Shown here one piece after another: positions 18,057-26,938 of a DNA stretch of 64,000 nt. The first letter of the stretch is position 1, and the number at the start of each line of letters is the position of its first letter. A model generated the notes under the pieces. It did not search any database. It was not told the DNA's origin and worked only from the letters and a program-made list of their open reading frames with translations. The position numbers and the translations under genes were made by a program. This DNA comes from Lachancea dasiensis (lineage: Eukaryota; Ascomycota; Saccharomycetes; Saccharomycetales; Saccharomycetaceae): contig LT598456.1 of the NCBI GenBank assembly GCA_900074725.1, positions 751,488 through 815,487 of the forward strand. The letters run 5' to 3'.

Positions 18057-19124
18057 TCAAGCTTTCAGTTCGGAAACCGGCTTAAGGCCAGAACAAACAT
18101 TGTAAATCAGGTCTTTGCTTGCCGCATCCAAACTAGACCTCTCCAGACTCAATCTAACTATCTCACTATTTTGAACAAGCTTAGTCTTCCTTTTATTGTT
18201 GTTATTCGCAATGGCATCGAAATCTTTTTCAACTTTCGCAGGTAGAGAGGTGTAATTCCCCGACACAGAGCTCTCGAAGTACGGTTTATTGGGAGAAACA
18301 CTATGGCTCGTGAATAGCTTTTCCTTACGCCAAATTAAAGACGATGCGGGCGTGTAGTGACCGAAAGATGGAGTCTCTGGACTGAGCGAAACGTTGACCG
18401 GCTTCTTATCGGATATGGACGACACAACACCCAAGTTCAGATGGCGATTGAGTGGAAAATCACTGTCTTGTAAGGTAAGAACACCGTACGCATTCATCCT
18501 AGACGATTTGGTGTGGGCCAACTTCGGGGTATACTTGAGGAGCCCTAAAGGAGTTGGCTCCTGCAAAATGTACTGCTGCGACACTGGGGATTTCTTGGTT
18601 TGAGCAATGATTCCTTCAGTAGAAGTGGTCTTTTGTCCTAATCCTGGTATACTGCGCTTTGGTGTTCTAGGTGCACGATTTCTTTTCGTCGTTTGGCGAT
18701 TTTGTAGAGAGTTTTGAACCCCATTGTTTTGGGCAGAATCCAAGGCCTCCATCAGCGAGGAGTCCGTACCCTCCTCGCCCGCAGCCGATGGAGAGGCACT
18801 AGCACTTTTGCGCTTGAAATGCCGTTGTTTGTTGGCATTGAACCCCGTACTGTTCGATCCTGTAGAGGTTGCCACGGTACTGTCATTGGTGACGGGGCCT
18901 TGTCTTCCAGTCCCATTTCTTCTGGGACCGTTTTTCGCATTACCCTTGGCTTCAAGCTCACCTCTGTAGCGTCTAGGGCCCTTGGATCTGGGTCTGGGTT
19001 GAAGTGAGGCAGGCTTTCTGGCTGCTGTTTCCTTTACTCTTTCCAGTACGTTTTTGAGAAAATCCTGCGAGACAGTGCTACTGTAAAAGCGCTGGGCGCT
19101 TCCCATGCTCGGTAGTTTAATCAT
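18057..19124 (-). CDS. RSM28: Mitochondrial small-subunit ribosomal protein Rsm28
   Basis: The product has 355 residues (S. cerevisiae Rsm28 has 361), a fungal-specific component of the mitochondrial small ribosomal subunit. The N-terminus (MIKLPSMGSAQRFYSS) is a good presequence with a likely cleavage near residue 14. A long basic, low-complexity middle follows, with RRYRGELEAKG and many Arg/Lys/Asn stretches, and the C-terminal half is conserved-looking (LTLQDSDFPLNRHLNLGVV). The ATG at 19124 is the first in frame; the one at 19106 is also possible. It converges on VPS3 with a 56-base gap, as in YDR494W. Confidence 0.85.
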   Translation of the reverse strand: MIKLPSMGSAQRFYSSTVSQDFLKNVLERVKETAARKPASLQPRPRSKGPRRYRGELEAKGNAKNGPRRNGTGRQGPVTNDSTVATSTGSNSTGFNANKQRHFKRKSASASPSAAGEEGTDSSLMEALDSAQNNGVQNSLQNRQTTKRNRAPRTPKRSIPGLGQKTTSTEGIIAQTKKSPVSQQYILQEPTPLGLLKYTPKLAHTKSSRMNAYGVLTLQDSDFPLNRHLNLGVVSSISDKKPVNVSLSPETPSFGHYTPASSLIWRKEKLFTSHSVSPNKPYFESSVSGNYTSLPAKVEKDFDAIANNNNKRKTKLVQNSEIVRLSLERSSLDAASKDLIYNVCSGLKPVSELKA

Positions 19125-19598
19125 CAAGCCACCAGACGGACGACCAATCCTCTTCAACAGCTTCCAGACTTTAACGAGTGTCCTGTGTCCTATCTTGAAT
19201 GTTCACATCCAAAGACCTCTAAATTTTTTAATTACACGTATATCAATATATACGTACAAAAGTCTTGATCGTGATGTATTCTTTAAGCTATTTGAACTTC
19301 AACCTGAACTGATATCGTTGGCCACCAAACGAAACAAGTGTCTATTACTCCTTCTTTATGTGTTCTTTAATTGTGAACTTGAGTACATAAGCCGTGGCTT
19401 CTCTTGGATCGATTGGAGTGGTAACTGTGCTTTTTCGGCCTTTCAAAGAGAAGGTATTTGAGTCTTCTGTGTAGTTTAGTAGAAGCTAGCGAAATGTCAA
19501 GACTAGGGGAGCGGTATTTATTGGCGGTCTTGATGATTTTCACCTATTATCGGGTGAAAGAGTGCGTTTTTTTGTGTAGACTTTGGCGTTCTGAAGTT
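19125..19598. other. Spacer TPT1-RSM28
   Basis: Both flanking genes read leftward, so this holds the RSM28 promoter and the TPT1 3' end. Near 19545 there is a short hairpin-like stretch (CACCTATTATCGGGTG). I recognise no RNA gene. Confidence 0.35.
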
Positions 19599-20342
19599 TT
19601 ACTTGAACCTTGCGGATGAAAAATCATGGGCTCGAGGATTACTCCTTGACTGTTGCGCCTCGCGATTTGTCTTCAGATAGGGCACACCTTTGTTCTCAAG
19701 AAGAAGGATGACTTCCGCAATTTCTGCCCTGTTCTTGGTGTTCTCGATGAGCACAACCTTTTCAAATAGGTCAACTGGGATATTGTCAGCAGTGAGATAT
19801 ACGCCGTTCAGAGACTTAAACAGCTGCAGACGGTCGCATAACTTTTTCACATTCAAGTAGATGTGCACCATGGAAGAAACGCGCATTCCGCTCACCACGC
19901 TGTCGTCAACACCTGTGACGCCCTGCGCCAAATGGATGTGGTTTCTGCGCATCCTCTGGAGCTGCCCACTCTGCAATATCAGTTGCAGGCTGCTGAGATT
20001 GGTACCATGCACGAGTTGAGAAGGAAGTTGCTCTATAGTGGTGATTTTCTCTAGCACGTCGTTCGTGGGCGCAACGGCCGCAATGGAATGACCTTGGGTG
20101 GCACACATAAGTGCTGTTTCGTGGTCAAATATCAAATTAAACCGTTTCTTGTTGTTATTAGCCACAACCCGCTCCACATCCGGCAGCGTACAATGCAAGC
20201 TCTTAAGTCTGTTGTGCGCGAGAAGCTCGGGAACAGGAATGTAGCCGTCGCTGTCGATGGCCAAGCCTTCTTTAACGGCTCCATGACGCAGCAAGTACGC
20301 CAGGGCCTTTGAGATTTGAATATCGCGTTTGTCCTCCGCCAT
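19599..20342 (-). CDS. TPT1: tRNA 2'-phosphotransferase Tpt1
   Basis: Tpt1 moves the 2'-phosphate left at the splice junction of ligated tRNA to NAD+, giving ADP-ribose 1''-2'' cyclic phosphate. The 247-residue product has the family start DKRDIQISKALAYLLRHG at about 4-21, HGTNLSSLQLIL near 115, RNHIHLAQG near 134 and SGMRVSSMVHIYL near 150. These supply the conserved Arg-His-Arg-Arg active-site residues. The ATG at 20342 matches the yeast protein's start. An in-frame ATG at 20438 would add 32 residues rich in Arg/Lys and hydrophobics, like a mitochondrial presequence. It lies next to MZM1 and the IZH gene, as in YOL102C-YOL101C. Confidence 0.93.
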   Translation of the reverse strand: MAEDKRDIQISKALAYLLRHGAVKEGLAIDSDGYIPVPELLAHNRLKSLHCTLPDVERVVANNNKKRFNLIFDHETALMCATQGHSIAAVAPTNDVLEKITTIEQLPSQLVHGTNLSSLQLILQSGQLQRMRRNHIHLAQGVTGVDDSVVSGMRVSSMVHIYLNVKKLCDRLQLFKSLNGVYLTADNIPVDLFEKVVLIENTKNRAEIAEVILLLENKGVPYLKTNREAQQSRSNPRAHDFSSARFK

Positions 20343-20590
20343 GCCTCGTTGGTTTTTGGTGTGATGCGGACTTTCTAACTTGGGCTGCACATATAATGTG
20401 TTCAACTTCCGGAAAAATATCCGGACTGAAGGCATCATTTGGAATATCACCAGGCTATGTCTGTCAGCAACAGCTGGACGCAGAACCTCGAAGGCTGCGG
20501 TCGTCACACATCGTCTTCACACCTCGCTTTTAATTATTTACATGTACTTAGTGGTGTCCGTCGACCTGCATACACACTTTACACACGAGC

Positions 20591-20947
20591 CTAGTCGTAC
20601 AGCTTTTGCCCGCCGCTGCAGCACCCACCGCCTTGTGAAACAAGCGTTTTCTTTGTTTTCTTGATGGAGTCATTGTCGCCAAGTTCGGTGTCTGCATGAA
20701 TATTCAAAGCGTACTTGTTGTCATCGCCCTTTTTGCCCTGCACTATATTCCGCCTCAGAAATTGGGCCACATCGTTCAAATGCTGGATTTGATCTTGCGC
20801 AGGGAGTTCTGGGTTTGGTGGATTTACCATTCCGTTTCTCATCTGCGATCTAGCTGCTAACAAAATCCTGGTATCTTGGCCAAAAGCGATCTTCGTAGCC
20901 CGCAAACCGTTTCTATACGCAGCTAGCGCTAAAGATTGAGAACTCAT
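20591..20947 (-). CDS. MZM1: Complex III assembly factor Mzm1 (LYR family)
   Basis: This 118-residue LYR-type protein of the mitochondrial matrix stabilises the Rieske iron-sulfur protein before it is put into the bc1 complex. The first helix carries the LYR-like AYRNGLRATKIAF at about 10-22. The conserved LLAARSQMRNGM, P-P-x-P-x-L, DQIQHLNDVAQFLRRNIVQGKK and LNIHADTELGDN segments follow in order, matching S. cerevisiae Mzm1 (123 residues). The C-terminus has a Cys-Cys pair in a GGGCCSGG context. Confidence 0.93.
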   Translation of the reverse strand: MSSQSLALAAYRNGLRATKIAFGQDTRILLAARSQMRNGMVNPPNPELPAQDQIQHLNDVAQFLRRNIVQGKKGDDNKYALNIHADTELGDNDSIKKTKKTLVSQGGGCCSGGQKLYD

Positions 20948-21176
20948 ATTTTAGTCGATGACTGCTAATAACTAGAAGATCAGAAACCGAGTTTCTGATA
21001 GTGGTTCGCCAATCCTTCGCTTCTGCACTGAAGCTAAGAAATTTTGACAGTTTTTCATTATATAATATTAACACGAACAAGTGTCATAACGCTAGCAGTG
21101 ATGAGATGGTGAGACTTTGTGGATTAAACAAAACTAGAATGGAATTGGTGCTCGTAAAAGTGTGTATACAAATGCA

Positions 21177-22136
21177 TTAGAAAACTTTCAAAGTTAGTAA
21201 GTGGGAACTACTGATGCCCGTGTGCATGAAGAAATAAGATCCAATGAGGGCTCGAAAATGGCACAGGGAACCTAAGACGACCAAAATATGGAATATCTGG
21301 TGGCTGTGGCCGACAAAATCGAATTTTCCCGGTAGAAAAGCCTCCGGGAGGCGGAAACCGTAGATGAGTGCGCCGCCAATGTAGAAAACGGCTTCCCACA
21401 TGACAAAGCGCAACTGGACTCGTTTGCAAGACTCTTCAATACCGAACTTGACCAGCCCCGTGACGATTGGCACTATGCCGCTAAAACCAAACAGCACAAA
21501 AAAAGCGGCGCGCCACGGACGCCAGTTTTTGGCGTTGAACCGGTCGTTCAGCACAAAGGCTGCGCATCCTGAGCCCAGCACAACGACGGCGGTGGTGAAG
21601 ATCTTGAAGTGGAACAAATAATCGTGAAAGCCGTAATAGAGCAAGGACACGGTAGAGCACGAGATCAGGACTATGATGCCCATGTAGTCGACTTTGCTCC
21701 ACAGATCGCTGTGCGCCTGGGAATGTTGTTTGAGACAATGGAAGCAGCTACTGCACATTAGGCACAGAAACGCACCCAAAAGGTAGAAGTTGATCATGAT
21801 ATAGTCTGACATAGTGGTGGAGGGGAAGTGTGGAATGAGCACCAGGTCAGTGAAGAACATCAGCAGCCCCAAGTAGGTGCCGCCGGGAATCAAGTGGGTG
21901 TAGATGTTCAACGTTTCATTGTGGAAATACAAAAGCGACTCCAGGCACTTCCAAAAAGAGCCTGTTTCCCGCACGTAGCCCCTCAGAATTTTGTCGTTGT
22001 CCCGTTGCCACAATGGCAGATCGTAGTAGCGGCACAGGCTTCTGCCTTGGTACTTTGTGGCGGCCTCTCCAGTTGCAGATGAGCTAACGCTCCTGCAACT
22101 GCTTCGCCGCTGCCTAACAGTGCAAGTGGCGCTCAT
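21177..22136 (-). CDS. IZH1: PAQR-family membrane protein (Izh1/Izh4 type)
   Basis: This seven-span membrane protein belongs to the adiponectin-receptor/progestin-receptor family, in yeast linked to zinc homeostasis and sterol/lipid signalling, with a ceramidase-like zinc site. The 319-residue product (S. cerevisiae Izh1 316) shows the family motifs: ETLNIYTHLIPGG near 74-86, the S-x3-H in SSCFHCLKQHSQ near 130, the D of KVDYMGI near 149, and GHSHQIFH near 276. The His residues supply the metal ligands. It stands for the ancestor of the IZH1/IZH4 pair, since both YDR492W and YOL101C lie beside the same neighbours. Confidence 0.9.
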   Translation of the reverse strand: MSATCTVRQRRSSCRSVSSSATGEAATKYQGRSLCRYYDLPLWQRDNDKILRGYVRETGSFWKCLESLLYFHNETLNIYTHLIPGGTYLGLLMFFTDLVLIPHFPSTTMSDYIMINFYLLGAFLCLMCSSCFHCLKQHSQAHSDLWSKVDYMGIIVLISCSTVSLLYYGFHDYLFHFKIFTTAVVVLGSGCAAFVLNDRFNAKNWRPWRAAFFVLFGFSGIVPIVTGLVKFGIEESCKRVQLRFVMWEAVFYIGGALIYGFRLPEAFLPGKFDFVGHSHQIFHILVVLGSLCHFRALIGSYFFMHTGISSSHLLTLKVF

Positions 22137-22575
22137 TTAACACCAGAGAAAACCCGAGCTATGGTTTCAGCTTTTGCTGATGTCAGTGAATTGCACAGCG
22201 GAGTGTAGGGAAGCTTCTTCTAGTGCGAATGTCCCAGGTTTCTCAAGTCCTTGTCAAAAGTGGGTTTTTGTTGGGCCATTTTTTTCAGTGGGATTGGGAA
22301 CACCCTACAATAATATACGAACCTCGCGCGGAGTTATGGAGAAGAGGCTGTTCAGCTGAAAACGAGCGGTTCAAGGCTTATGTTTTGAGTTGCTTTCCAC
22401 TGCCTGATATCTTGAGGATTTTATGCTTGTAATGACGCTTTTACTGGGAAATCTGGACCACTAAAAGGTGTTCTAAATAGATGTGACAGCGAAGTCGTAT
22501 GGTGCTAACCATTTCCCCACCCGGCTCCTATCCAGCAATATCTGGTGTAGTCTTGAGGTATACAAAATCATTTGG
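22137..22575. other. Spacer, IZH promoter side
   Basis: The spacer lies between two leftward genes. It contains the IZH promoter and the 3' end of the next gene. I see no further gene. Confidence 0.35.
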
Positions 22576-23145
22576 TTAAAGGTTCCGGTCCTCAAAGCCT
22601 GCTGTTCGCCTTTCTAGTAGAGTCAGGATGTCCGTGGACGGAGCAGGGTCGCATTGTTCAGGGAACTCTCTCGCCCGGAATGACAAGCTACCGTAGCCAG
22701 TGTCTGCAACACTCCAAGGATCAGCTTCAAATCCATATTTCTCAGACAAAAGAATGGCTGCATTATTCGCGGATTGGATTTCTGGTTTACGACAAGCGTT
22801 TCTGAAGCGGTGACACAGTCGCACGAACCGCCCTCTGCGGGCTATGGCCTTCGGTTCGTGTACCTTGGCTGGGCGTGGTGTACTAGTCTCTGTCGAGCGG
22901 GTACCGCTTGTGGGACAGCTGCTGGATAGTGTCGCCGCGTTATGTTTCAAGCCATTCATCATCAGCAACAACTCTAGCTGTTCCGTGTCGTAGCTATAAT
23001 TATGAGTGCTATATGTTTCATTCCCGAGACTGCTAAACCACGAGCTAGAGGACGATAGCCACTCTCGCAAACGCTTTCGAAGCCGAACACGACTCACGTA
23101 TTCGTCTACTTCTCTTTCGAAAATGGAGCCCAGCTGCGACGTCAT
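22576..23145 (-). CDS. Unrecognised 189-residue protein
   Basis: I do not recognise this protein. It is basic near the start (SRVRLRKRLREWL at about 18-30), then Ser-rich with an SSSSSWFSS run, and has a second basic block (RRGRFVRLCHRFRNACRK) near 102-119. The C-terminal part, ILLSEKYGFEADPWSVADTGYGSLSFRAREFP, looks like the best candidate for a conserved patch. I see no membrane segment. The first ATG is at 23145. It lies between the IZH gene and the PKH kinase, where S. cerevisiae has no verified gene, so it may be specific to non-duplicated yeasts, or an over-called frame. Confidence 0.5.
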   Translation of the reverse strand: MTSQLGSIFEREVDEYVSRVRLRKRLREWLSSSSSWFSSLGNETYSTHNYSYDTEQLELLLMMNGLKHNAATLSSSCPTSGTRSTETSTPRPAKVHEPKAIARRGRFVRLCHRFRNACRKPEIQSANNAAILLSEKYGFEADPWSVADTGYGSLSFRAREFPEQCDPAPSTDILTLLERRTAGFEDRNL

Positions 23146-23686
23146 GGGCAAGACTGGTCGCCGGTAAATATAGAGGGCTCTTTTGAAGTCTTCAATCCCA
23201 GATCAACCAAGCTCAGCATAAAATGTAGCTGCCAAGAGAAGCTGGAGAAGCTTCAAAGTCTCTCGAACTGACGCCAAACGTCTGCGTAAACGTTGGGCTC
23301 TACACAAAGCAAAACAAACCAGAAAAAATACGAAAAATATCACAGACCGCTGGAGTTCAGCGCTATGCCCTACGCACTATTTAATGTTCTATCTCCGGCA
23401 TCTACACGCTGGGCTTTGGTCAGCTCCTTAGCGGGCACTCTCTTCTCACGAAGGACAGTAGTAATATAATATAGTATAATCTATTATTTATTTATATGTA
23501 GAAGTGTAGACACTCTGGGTAACGTTAGACACAGTTGGATTGAAACCGACCTATGATCAAGCTACTGGTAGCCTCAAATCTCGATTGGAAGTGTTGTTTA
23601 TAAAAAAACTCTACTTCGCTAAATCCTTATCAACATTTCTAGTGTATTGTGGGTTCCGAGAATTTAAAACCCTTTTATCATCAAAC
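23146..23686. other. Divergent promoter, orphan gene / PKH
   Basis: An AT-rich tract at about 23461-23505 (repeats of TAATATA and TATTTA) is a likely nucleosome-poor promoter core for the kinase gene. I see no gene. Confidence 0.4.
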
Positions 23687-26600
23687 ATGTCGTTAGACTA
23701 CGAAAGACCGTTGATACCACCTAGTGCCGAAACATCAGAGACTTCAAGATTGTCTGGTAGCCACCGCAGCGACCTGGGACAATCTGATAAGGCAGTGAAT
23801 TCGGTCTCGGACGGGCTTAACACACTGCAGAAACGTGGATCATCCAGACACTGCTACGGACAAAATCTGCCACGGCCACCCCCTGTGGAGAAAGCCTTGA
23901 CAGATGTCGAAAACTTTATTCAAATTCATGGAGACGATTCCAGGCTGTTTCAACGGGAACAAAATTCGGAGGTTATCACTTTGAGCAGCGACGATGATAA
24001 CAACGACGAAGAGAGCTCAGAATGGAGCCCCGGCTCATTGGATCCCCTTCGTAACAGCGATAACATCAAGGACTTGCGTATGGCAGATACGATGCGCAGA
24101 AGACAGGAAGAATGGGCGGATAGAGGAGCTGCGAAGATTGTCAAAGAAATTGTAAACCCAGACACTGGCTTAATGGCCAAGCACGTCATCAAGAAGGGCA
24201 TCAAAGATTTCAAGTTTGGAGAGATTTTGGGCGATGGTTCATACTCTACAGTTCTGTTGGCACGGTCCAATGACAGTGGCAAAAAGTATGCGGTCAAAGT
24301 TTTAAACAAAGAGTATCTGATACGCCAAAAGAAGGTCAAATACGTCAACATAGAGAAGAACACACTGCAGCGCCTCAATGAGGGTAGGGGAGTGATAAAA
24401 CTTTACTTTACTTTCCAGGACGAGGCCAGCTTATACTTTTTACTCGAGTATGCTCCTAATGGCGACTTCTTGTCTCTGGTTAAAAAGTTCGGAAGCTTAA
24501 GTGAGGAATGTGTTGAATATTATTCGGCTCAGATCTTGGATGCTCTAGACTTTTTACACCACATGGGTGTTGTGCATAGGGACATCAAACCTGAAAATAT
24601 CTTGCTGGATAAAGATATGAAGGTTAAGTTAACTGACTTTGGCACTGCCAAGCTGTTGACTAAAAACGAAGAAACGAACCGTTATGATCTCTCCGAGAGG
24701 TCCAAGTCATTTGTAGGGACCGCTGAATACGTGTCTCCAGAGCTTTTGAATGATAACTATGTGGATTATAAATGTGATATATGGGCGTTTGGCTGTATCG
24801 TATTCCAAATGATTGCAGGTAAACCTCCTTTCAAAGCAACCAATGAGTATCTAACGTTCCAAAAAGTTATGAAAGTTCAATATGCATTTACGGCCGGATT
24901 CCCGCTGGTGATACGGGACTTAATCAAGAGAATTCTCGTGAAGGCCCCAGAGGCCAGACTTGACACTTCACAGATCAAAAAGCATCATTTTTTCAATGAA
25001 ACGAATTTCGAAGATAACAGCATCTGGGAAAAACCACCGCCAGAAATTGCTCCCTATAAAGTCACCGCAAAAGCCATGCAACCTGTCTCGGCGTTAGACA
25101 AAACAAAACCACGTTTGGTTATTAACATGCCGCGTCGGCCCAATAGCTCCCGCTCGCCTTCTCAGACACCCGCCGCAGAGCCTTCTAATGATGTCAAGTC
25201 CCAAGAAGTTTCCAAAGCTGCCACAGACGCTAGAACCGCTCAAATCTTGGAAAATGCGAAAAGAGAGATTCAAACGAGAAGGCAAAATAACAGAAGGACG
25301 ACCAGCGCGGCATCAGCTGCTGCTCTTGCCCTTTTGAAGAAACCACAGAAATCTTCGTCTTCCACCTCCCTTTCTGGTAAATCTGACTCTCCTCAAAACA
25401 CTATCATGGGAAAGGCGTCGTCCCCTAAAATTCCACAAACCGCTTCTTCATCCCAACAAGAGCGTCTTCACGCTTCTGCTAACGGCCTGACAGTGTCGAC
25501 AGGAGTGTCCAATATTCCTCCAATGTCCAAAACTGACATTCTGTGGTCGTACTATTTGAAGAATATTGACGAACGAGTCATGAAGGTTGGCGAGCTGGAA
25601 ATGGCCTATTTGAAGACCCCATTACTAGAAAAAAGACTTGGCAAGGCAGGTGCTTCCTTAGTGGACCCCGGGCACAATTCTCAAAGGACTACTCTCCTGT
25701 CTCAAGTTGCTCGCGCTGGCGGAGGGGTAACAGGTTTCAGAGGCGATAATGGTGGTCAGAATCTTACCGAAAGCGATTACTATGCACAATGGTCCATATC
25801 TGATGAAGTTGTTGTGGACTCATTCAAAAAACACGAAAATGAGGGTAGCGAGGCACATGCGGTGTCTACGAAATTCAAAAAGTTATTTCAAGTTAAAAAT
25901 GAAGATGTTGACAAACCTCTGGAACCCTTACCTGCTGGTGAGTTTTTGAAAAAGGTTGTTGTTTTGACCACATTCGGACGTTGTCTAATTTTTGTTCGCA
26001 GAAATAAGATTCAGCCAGAGACCAATCTCTACTTTGACCTTGAGTTTGATATCTCGATGTCACAAAAGGACGTGAAGTTAAGAGAGCTTGTTGCCGATGG
26101 TAAAAATAGCGAGACGCAGGACCTGCCATTAGTCATTGAAACTCCTTTTAAGTCCTTTGTATTCAAAATCAATGCAAACGATTCCAGTTGGCTGATGACT
26201 TGCAGTAAAAGTGTCAGACTCAATCACGAGCGACTTTCATCCAGGAGCAAAACTGAAGATCCTGAGGGTGCGGCAGGTAAGGCTGCAAGGATTGCGAGCC
26301 CCACGTTAGCGTCTACTTCTTCTTTCGCTGTGCAGGCCTCTCCAACTTTTGTGCCAGCATCTCAAACGACTGTGTCGCCGAAATCGCCAACTACCTCCTC
26401 CGCAGTGCCTGCTTTGACATCTTCAGGCGGAGCCAAGCCAGGGAGGTTATTTGATAACTTCGTCAGTAACAAGGGGAGGCAAGGGAAAAAGCAAGCTAAG
26501 CCAGTCCCTTCTTCTGGAAAGTTGACAAATGGCCTTCCGGCGGGTAGCATCTTTGGAGATGATTATCCCGATAATAATGACATCAGTGGCTCTAGTATTT

Positions 26601-26692
26601 CTATGGGCGCTTACACCACGGGCCAAAAACCTGTTGTGTCGGGAAAGAGCTCTAGAATGCTCGCGAGGTCTGATCGTCCACTGAAGAGGTGA
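23687..26692 (+). CDS. PKH2: PDK1-like protein kinase Pkh1/Pkh2
   Basis: This 1001-residue AGC kinase responds to sphingolipid long-chain bases and phosphorylates the activation loops of Ypk1/2, Pkc1 and Sch9 near eisosomes. The kinase domain (about 175-445) is complete: glycine loop GDGSYSTVLLA near 181, the Lys of YAVKVLNKE, catalytic HRDIKPENILL with Asp near 299, DFGTAK near 317, and GTAEYVSPELL. The long C-terminal part is Ser-rich, with a PH-like segment near residues 745-855 (VVVLTTFGRCLIFVRRNK, and later a W near its last helix). The ATG at 23687 is the first in frame. It is the single ancestor of PKH1 and PKH2 (766 and 1081 residues in S. cerevisiae). Confidence 0.94.
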   Translation: MSLDYERPLIPPSAETSETSRLSGSHRSDLGQSDKAVNSVSDGLNTLQKRGSSRHCYGQNLPRPPPVEKALTDVENFIQIHGDDSRLFQREQNSEVITLSSDDDNNDEESSEWSPGSLDPLRNSDNIKDLRMADTMRRRQEEWADRGAAKIVKEIVNPDTGLMAKHVIKKGIKDFKFGEILGDGSYSTVLLARSNDSGKKYAVKVLNKEYLIRQKKVKYVNIEKNTLQRLNEGRGVIKLYFTFQDEASLYFLLEYAPNGDFLSLVKKFGSLSEECVEYYSAQILDALDFLHHMGVVHRDIKPENILLDKDMKVKLTDFGTAKLLTKNEETNRYDLSERSKSFVGTAEYVSPELLNDNYVDYKCDIWAFGCIVFQMIAGKPPFKATNEYLTFQKVMKVQYAFTAGFPLVIRDLIKRILVKAPEARLDTSQIKKHHFFNETNFEDNSIWEKPPPEIAPYKVTAKAMQPVSALDKTKPRLVINMPRRPNSSRSPSQTPAAEPSNDVKSQEVSKAATDARTAQILENAKREIQTRRQNNRRTTSAASAAALALLKKPQKSSSSTSLSGKSDSPQNTIMGKASSPKIPQTASSSQQERLHASANGLTVSTGVSNIPPMSKTDILWSYYLKNIDERVMKVGELEMAYLKTPLLEKRLGKAGASLVDPGHNSQRTTLLSQVARAGGGVTGFRGDNGGQNLTESDYYAQWSISDEVVVDSFKKHENEGSEAHAVSTKFKKLFQVKNEDVDKPLEPLPAGEFLKKVVVLTTFGRCLIFVRRNKIQPETNLYFDLEFDISMSQKDVKLRELVADGKNSETQDLPLVIETPFKSFVFKINANDSSWLMTCSKSVRLNHERLSSRSKTEDPEGAAGKAARIASPTLASTSSFAVQASPTFVPASQTTVSPKSPTTSSAVPALTSSGGAKPGRLFDNFVSNKGRQGKKQAKPVPSSGKLTNGLPAGSIFGDDYPDNNDISGSSISMGAYTTGQKPVVSGKSSRMLARSDRPLKR

Positions 26693-26938
26693 GTCTCAAA
26701 CAACTTCTCAATTGGCTTTACCAAAAAGTTGTATGGCATTTTATAGATAACTCGTATTTCAATAGTAGTGAATAGTTATATACAGACCTGGTGCAGGGGC
26801 GTCGTTAGCAACTATCCATGTTAATACAGTGAAGTTTTTTCTATATTGATTGGAATGACTGCCAGTACTAGCTAGTATTATGGACACTTTATTCTTCGTC
26901 TGGCGGAACAATTGTTTCAAACAAAATACTTTCAGTAA

